A stretch of 7,754 nucleotides of DNA from contig CAJTRO010000073.1 of the NCBI GenBank assembly GCA_910579015.1, positions 1 through 7,754 of the forward strand, read 5' to 3'. The notes below the pieces were generated by a model. It was not told where the DNA came from. It made no database searches and was given only the letters and a program-made list of their open reading frames with translations. Made by a program: the position numbers and the translations under genes. Source of the stretch: an uncultured Dorea sp. (lineage in GTDB: Bacteria; Bacillota_A; Clostridia; Lachnospirales; Lachnospiraceae). Below are positions 5,556 to 7,754 of the stretch, in pieces. Each line of letters starts with the position of its first letter. The stretch's first letter is position 1.

Positions 5556-7754
5556 ATGAAACCCCTCAAGAAAACCTATCATATCGCGTTCCCGGCAGCG
5601 CTTGCCGTCTGCCTGCTGCTGTTCCTGCTGATCGGCGGCAGCTATTTCACCAAATACCTGCAAGCGCGGATTTTTGAAGAACGCACGACACAATTGAATG
5701 AGATCACCTCTCAGGTAAGAGCAAACCTTGACAATGCGCTGAACTTCCACTGGAATTATCTGACTACGGCAGTGAACGCCCTGGAATATGAGAACTTCAA
5801 CTCCGTCGAGGATATGGCGCGTTTCATCGGAGACGTGGAACAGCTGTTGGAGACAGATCAGTTCAGTTCCCTGTTCATGCTGCTTGACAGCCAGGGAAAC
5901 TGTTATGATGCAGAGGGGAAGCATGGAGTCTGGTCCGATCTCGACCGGATATCCGGGGGCGGATCCCGTTATACCTTTATCACAGAATCCCGCTTCTACG
6001 ACAGCAATTTCTGGGCATTTGTGCAGAAGCTTGACACACCCATCGAGACCGGCGGGGATACAGCGGTCGTTTTTACTCATATTATCCTGTTAAAAGACAT
6101 ACACACTCTGTCCGAATACTATGACAGCGCCGCTTACGGCAGCCACAACGAAACCTATATCCTGAAAAGCAACGGCACACGGATGCACGACAATATCACC
6201 GAGGAAAATACCATCCACTCCTACAATGTGCTTAAGGTACTGGAGGATATGGAGGAACAGGAGTACCCGGATATCAGAGAGGCTCTTACCGAAAAAGATC
6301 CTCTCAGCACGAATTTCAGATACAACGGCACGGAGTATTACTACTGCCTTACATCCCTGGAAGCATATGACACGCTCCTGCTCTTTTTGATACCGGCAGA
6401 ATATGTCGCCTCCGGGACCGTGGAAATGATGGGCGCCGTGATCCGGATGCTTCTTCTGCTGTCGCTCATCCTGGTGGCTATGCTGATCCTGGTCGTGGTC
6501 TCCATCATCAGGCAGCAGAGCAGTATCCGTCTGTTCTGGCAGGAGCAGGAAAACCTCCGCCGTCAGGAAGAGATGAATGCAAAGCTTGAGGAATCCAACG
6601 CCATGCTGGCGCGCTCCAAAGAGACAGCGGAACAGGCATTTAAGATCGCAGAAGAGGCGAACCGCGCCAAGAGTTCCTTCCTGTCCAATATGAGCCATGA
6701 TATCCGGACACCTATGAACGCCATCGTCGGTTTTGCCTCCCTTCTTTCCAGGGATGCAGACAATCCGGTGAAGGTACTGGAATACACCCGGAAGATCTCT
6801 TCCTCCAGCCAGCATCTGCTTGGACTGATCAACGACATCCTGGATATCAGCAAGATCGAGGCAGGCAAGACCGTCCTGAACCTTACGGATGAGAATATGT
6901 CAGACCTGATTGAGAATATTGACTCTATCATCCGTCCGCAGATGAAATCAAAGAAGCATGTATTTGAGGTTATCATAAAGGATCTTAAGCATGAGCAGGT
7001 AGTGATGGATAAGCTCCGTCTGAACCAGATCCTTCTAAACCTCCTGTCCAATGCGGTCAAATATACGCCCGAGGGCGGGCATGTCTCCTTCACCATCCAG
7101 GAATTGGAGCAATACGCCCGAACACTGGCACATTTCCGTTTCATCGTTGCCGATAACGGATACGGCATGAGCCCGGAATATGTCAAAAAGATCTTCCAGG
7201 CATTTACCAGAGAAGAAGACAGCGTAACTAATAAGATCCAGGGAACCGGCCTTGGGATGGCGATCACCAAGAATCTTCTGGATCTGATGGGCGGGAAGAT
7301 CACCGTGGAGAGCGAGAAAGGGAAAGGCTCCGTATTTACCGTCGACCTGGAACTACAGATCGGCGATCAGGAGCGAAAACCGCATCAGCATCCGGAGACA
7401 GAACTCTCTGATAAGCAGAATATCCTGGAGGGAATGCATATTCTCGTGGCTGAGGATAATGAGATCAATGCGGAGATTCTGACCGAGCTTCTTGACATGG
7501 AAGGCGCCACCTGTGAGATCTATGAGAACGGCAGGCTTGCCGTGGATGCCTTCGGGCGTTCTGCTGTAGGCCAGTATGATCTGATACTTATGGATGTGCA
7601 GATGCCGCTCATGAACGGCTATGAGGCAACCAAGGCGATCCGGAACCTCTCTCATCCGTCGGCGCTTACGATCCCGATCATCGCCATGACCGCCAATGCA
7701 TTTGCCGAAGATATCCGGGATGCGCTGGAAGCGGGAATGAACGCCCACGTTGCC
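5556..7754 (+). CDS. Cache-like hybrid sensor histidine kinase/response regulator (3' end outside window)
   Basis: The visible 733 residues are the N-terminal part of a membrane hybrid kinase that senses outside the cell and passes phosphate to its own receiver. The start ATG has GAGG 8 nt upstream. A first membrane helix (about 13-31) leads to an extracytoplasmic region of roughly 260 residues (32-294) that looks like a double Cache sensor, for example SSLFMLLDSQGN at 104-115. A second helix (about 295-317) is followed by a coiled-coil linker (320-370). HisKA has the H-box MSHDIRTP with His381. The ATPase domain shows the N-box NQILLNLLSNAVKY (490-503), DNGYGM (533-538) and GTGLGMAI (563-570). 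The receiver starts at ILVAEDN (629-635), with phospho-acceptor Asp680 in LMDVQMP and Thr712 in MTAN. The open frame reaches the edge at HVA, just where the conserved Lys-Pro is expected; a further receiver or Hpt domain may follow. It is the third gene of the operon and the likely partner of the two lipoproteins. Confidence 0.92.
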   Translation, partial: MKPLKKTYHIAFPAALAVCLLLFLLIGGSYFTKYLQARIFEERTTQLNEITSQVRANLDNALNFHWNYLTTAVNALEYENFNSVEDMARFIGDVEQLLETDQFSSLFMLLDSQGNCYDAEGKHGVWSDLDRISGGGSRYTFITESRFYDSNFWAFVQKLDTPIETGGDTAVVFTHIILLKDIHTLSEYYDSAAYGSHNETYILKSNGTRMHDNITEENTIHSYNVLKVLEDMEEQEYPDIREALTEKDPLSTNFRYNGTEYYYCLTSLEAYDTLLLFLIPAEYVASGTVEMMGAVIRMLLLLSLILVAMLILVVVSIIRQQSSIRLFWQEQENLRRQEEMNAKLEESNAMLARSKETAEQAFKIAEEANRAKSSFLSNMSHDIRTPMNAIVGFASLLSRDADNPVKVLEYTRKISSSSQHLLGLINDILDISKIEAGKTVLNLTDENMSDLIENIDSIIRPQMKSKKHVFEVIIKDLKHEQVVMDKLRLNQILLNLLSNAVKYTPEGGHVSFTIQELEQYARTLAHFRFIVADNGYGMSPEYVKKIFQAFTREEDSVTNKIQGTGLGMAITKNLLDLMGGKITVESEKGKGSVFTVDLELQIGDQERKPHQHPETELSDKQNILEGMHILVAEDNEINAEILTELLDMEGATCEIYENGRLAVDAFGRSAVGQYDLILMDVQMPLMNGYEATKAIRNLSHPSALTIPIIAMTANAFAEDIRDALEAGMNAHVA

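Noticed and set aside
5451..7748. Several minus-strand open frames (5451-6080, 6090-6815, 6563-7303, 7353-7748)
   Set aside because: All overlap the hybrid kinase, whose HisKA, ATPase and receiver motifs are in the plus-strand frame that continues past the window edge.

Overview
The window looks like a chromosomal segment of a low-to-medium GC Bacillota genome, most likely a gut Lachnospiraceae (Blautia/Dorea/Clostridium-cluster-XIVa type). This is inferred from strong AAGGAG-type ribosome binding sites, sigma-A-like promoters, Gram-positive-style lipoproteins, an AgrC-like GHKL kinase and a Cache-type hybrid kinase with the H-box MSHDIRTP. No gene can be named to species level from the sequence alone.

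Layout. Bases 1-167 hold no convincing gene. They carry two tandem 45-bp repeats, each with a small hairpin, just downstream of a good leftward promoter. Bases 168-1553 (minus strand) encode a seven-helix AgrC/GHKL-type sensor kinase; no partner response regulator is visible. The 270-bp divergent intergenic region (1554-1823) contains a rightward promoter with two adjacent palindromes, one over the -35 and one over the -10, then a leader hairpin and a near-perfect Shine-Dalgarno sequence. From 1824 to the right edge runs a rightward cluster of three genes spaced 69 and 39 nt apart, with no terminator seen between them. Two are large lipoproteins (597 and 609 aa) and the third is a membrane hybrid histidine kinase/response regulator that runs off the window.

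The most interesting point is the cluster. Both lipoproteins appear to have the same unusual architecture: an N-terminal family-1-like solute-binding module followed by a C-terminal module resembling the substrate-binding domain of 5'-nucleotidases (UshA type), without the catalytic metallophosphatase domain. By eye, the residues UshA uses to hold the nucleotide are missing from both. No ABC permease or ATPase gene is present in the window. The genes are instead followed by a hybrid kinase with a roughly 260-residue extracytoplasmic sensor. I infer a sensory system in which one or both surface lipoproteins capture a ligand and report to the kinase, rather than a transporter. This is a hypothesis; the ligand and output genes are not visible here.
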